A stretch of DNA of 64,000 bases from Caulobacteraceae bacterium (GTDB lineage Bacteria > Pseudomonadota > Alphaproteobacteria > Caulobacterales > Caulobacteraceae). Below are positions 63,705 to 64,000 of the stretch, piece after piece; position 1 is the stretch's first letter, and every line of letters starts with the position of its first letter. Both the position numbers and the translations under genes were made by a program. The notes beneath the pieces were generated by a model. The model was not told where the DNA came from, ran no database searches, and was given only the letters and a program-made list of their open reading frames with translations. The stretch covers positions 310,001 through 374,000 of the forward strand of contig CANJLH010000001.1 in assembly GCA_947475415.1 (NCBI GenBank), read 5' to 3'.

Positions 63705-64000
63705 ATGGAAAAGGTGTTTGTCGCTCAACGTGTCGCTACCAAGCTTTTCGCTACGGAAAGTGCAGTGGACGGCGCGCTGGCTGAAGCGGCTGAACTGATG
63801 AGCGAAATGCTGAGGTCCAAGAAGGACGTTAACCTTTCTGCGGTCGTCGGAGATGAAGCTGCCGCTAAGCTGGTGGATGCTATCAAGGCCCTGGGCGAAG
63901 CCCGCACGGCCGTGGTCGCTGTTCATAACGAACTCAACGACGTGAAGCTGCGTCTCGGCATCCGCACGAAGATGGGCTTCGAGGACAAGGCGCTCCTGCG
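63705..64000 (+). CDS. Small helical protein, partial at the right edge
   Basis: The frame starts at ATG 63705, with AGAGGGG in front, and runs past the end of the window (about 98 codons visible). The product begins MEKVFVAQRVATKLFATESA and is mostly helical, with many Ala, Glu and Lys residues. No membrane segment or motif is seen. It has the look of a small conserved Caulobacterales protein, but I do not recognise the family with confidence. Its CtrA-like box would tie it to the cell cycle. Confidence 0.75.
   Translation, partial: MEKVFVAQRVATKLFATESAVDGALAEAAELMSEMLRSKKDVNLSAVVGDEAAAKLVDAIKALGEARTAVVAVHNELNDVKLRLGIRTKMGFEDKALL

Overview
This 64 kb window is high-GC DNA from an alphaproteobacterium, almost certainly Caulobacterales, Caulobacteraceae (Caulobacter/Phenylobacterium-like). 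The evidence is the block phyR / nepR-ecfG-phyK / cheR-cheY / chpT (10.5-16.1 kb), which joins the general stress response to the ChpT cell-cycle phosphotransferase in the order I recall for Caulobacter. Supporting this are trcR (DUF1013), an IorAB-type molybdenum hydroxylase and many class-specific small proteins. No rRNA, tRNA, CRISPR array, prophage or insertion sequence was seen. Most of it looks like ordinary chromosome.

Layout. 0-6.6 kb: an alpha-2-macroglobulin gene (broken by a one-base frameshift) and pbpC, a periplasmic trapping protein and its peptidoglycan polymerase partner. 6.7-9.1 kb: a CoA-transferase and a damaged PAS/HWE-kinase/receiver gene. 9.3-16.1 kb: small envelope proteins and the stress/cell-cycle block, with two divergent EcfG-type promoters. 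16.1-20.2 kb: cysQ, a small membrane protein, an MHS-type transporter, a siroheme synthase with a cut-off methyltransferase tail, and a cytochrome c. 20.3-25.3 kb: molybdenum hydroxylase genes (the small subunit carries an in-frame stop), mocA and moaA-moaD-moaE. 25.4-31.4 kb: ribB, trcR, two YdcH-type coiled-coil genes (one fused to a TIGR02444 protein), ubiX, a diguanylate cyclase and purEK. 31.4-38.4 kb: COQ9, oxyR, murI, a partial ahcY duplicate, two small exported proteins, the real ahcY and bioB. 38.5-45.4 kb: addB-addA-trxA. 45.6-52.0 kb: a promoter and cobalamin riboswitch ahead of btuB-btuF-btuC-btuD-cobQ. 52.0-61.0 kb: SDRs, an acyl-CoA synthetase, two CoA-transferases, an SMP-30 protein, a tyrosine phosphatase and an LLM oxidoreductase, suggesting CoA-thioester catabolism of an unknown compound. 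61-64 kb: a periplasmic protein, a hybrid histidine kinase and the start of a small gene behind a CtrA-like box.

How it works together. PhyK would phosphorylate PhyR, which removes NepR from EcfG; EcfG then reads both divergent promoters, closing a feedback loop. ChpT would carry phosphate from the CckA kinase (outside the window) to CtrA and CpdR. The riboswitch would shut off the B12 uptake operon when cobalamin is plentiful. MoaA, MoaD, MoaE and MocA supply the cofactor for the adjacent hydroxylase, with the cytochrome c a possible electron acceptor.

No clearly new system was found. The most useful observations are four broken or duplicated genes (A2M frameshift, kinase deletion, iorA stop codon, ahcY fragment), the mirror-image EcfG promoters, the siroheme synthase carrying only the start of a methyltransferase domain, the TIGR02444-YdcH fusion, an unexplained 210-base stretch before the B12 promoter, and a G9 tract inside a phosphatase gene. 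All identifications come from reading the sequence, without database searches.
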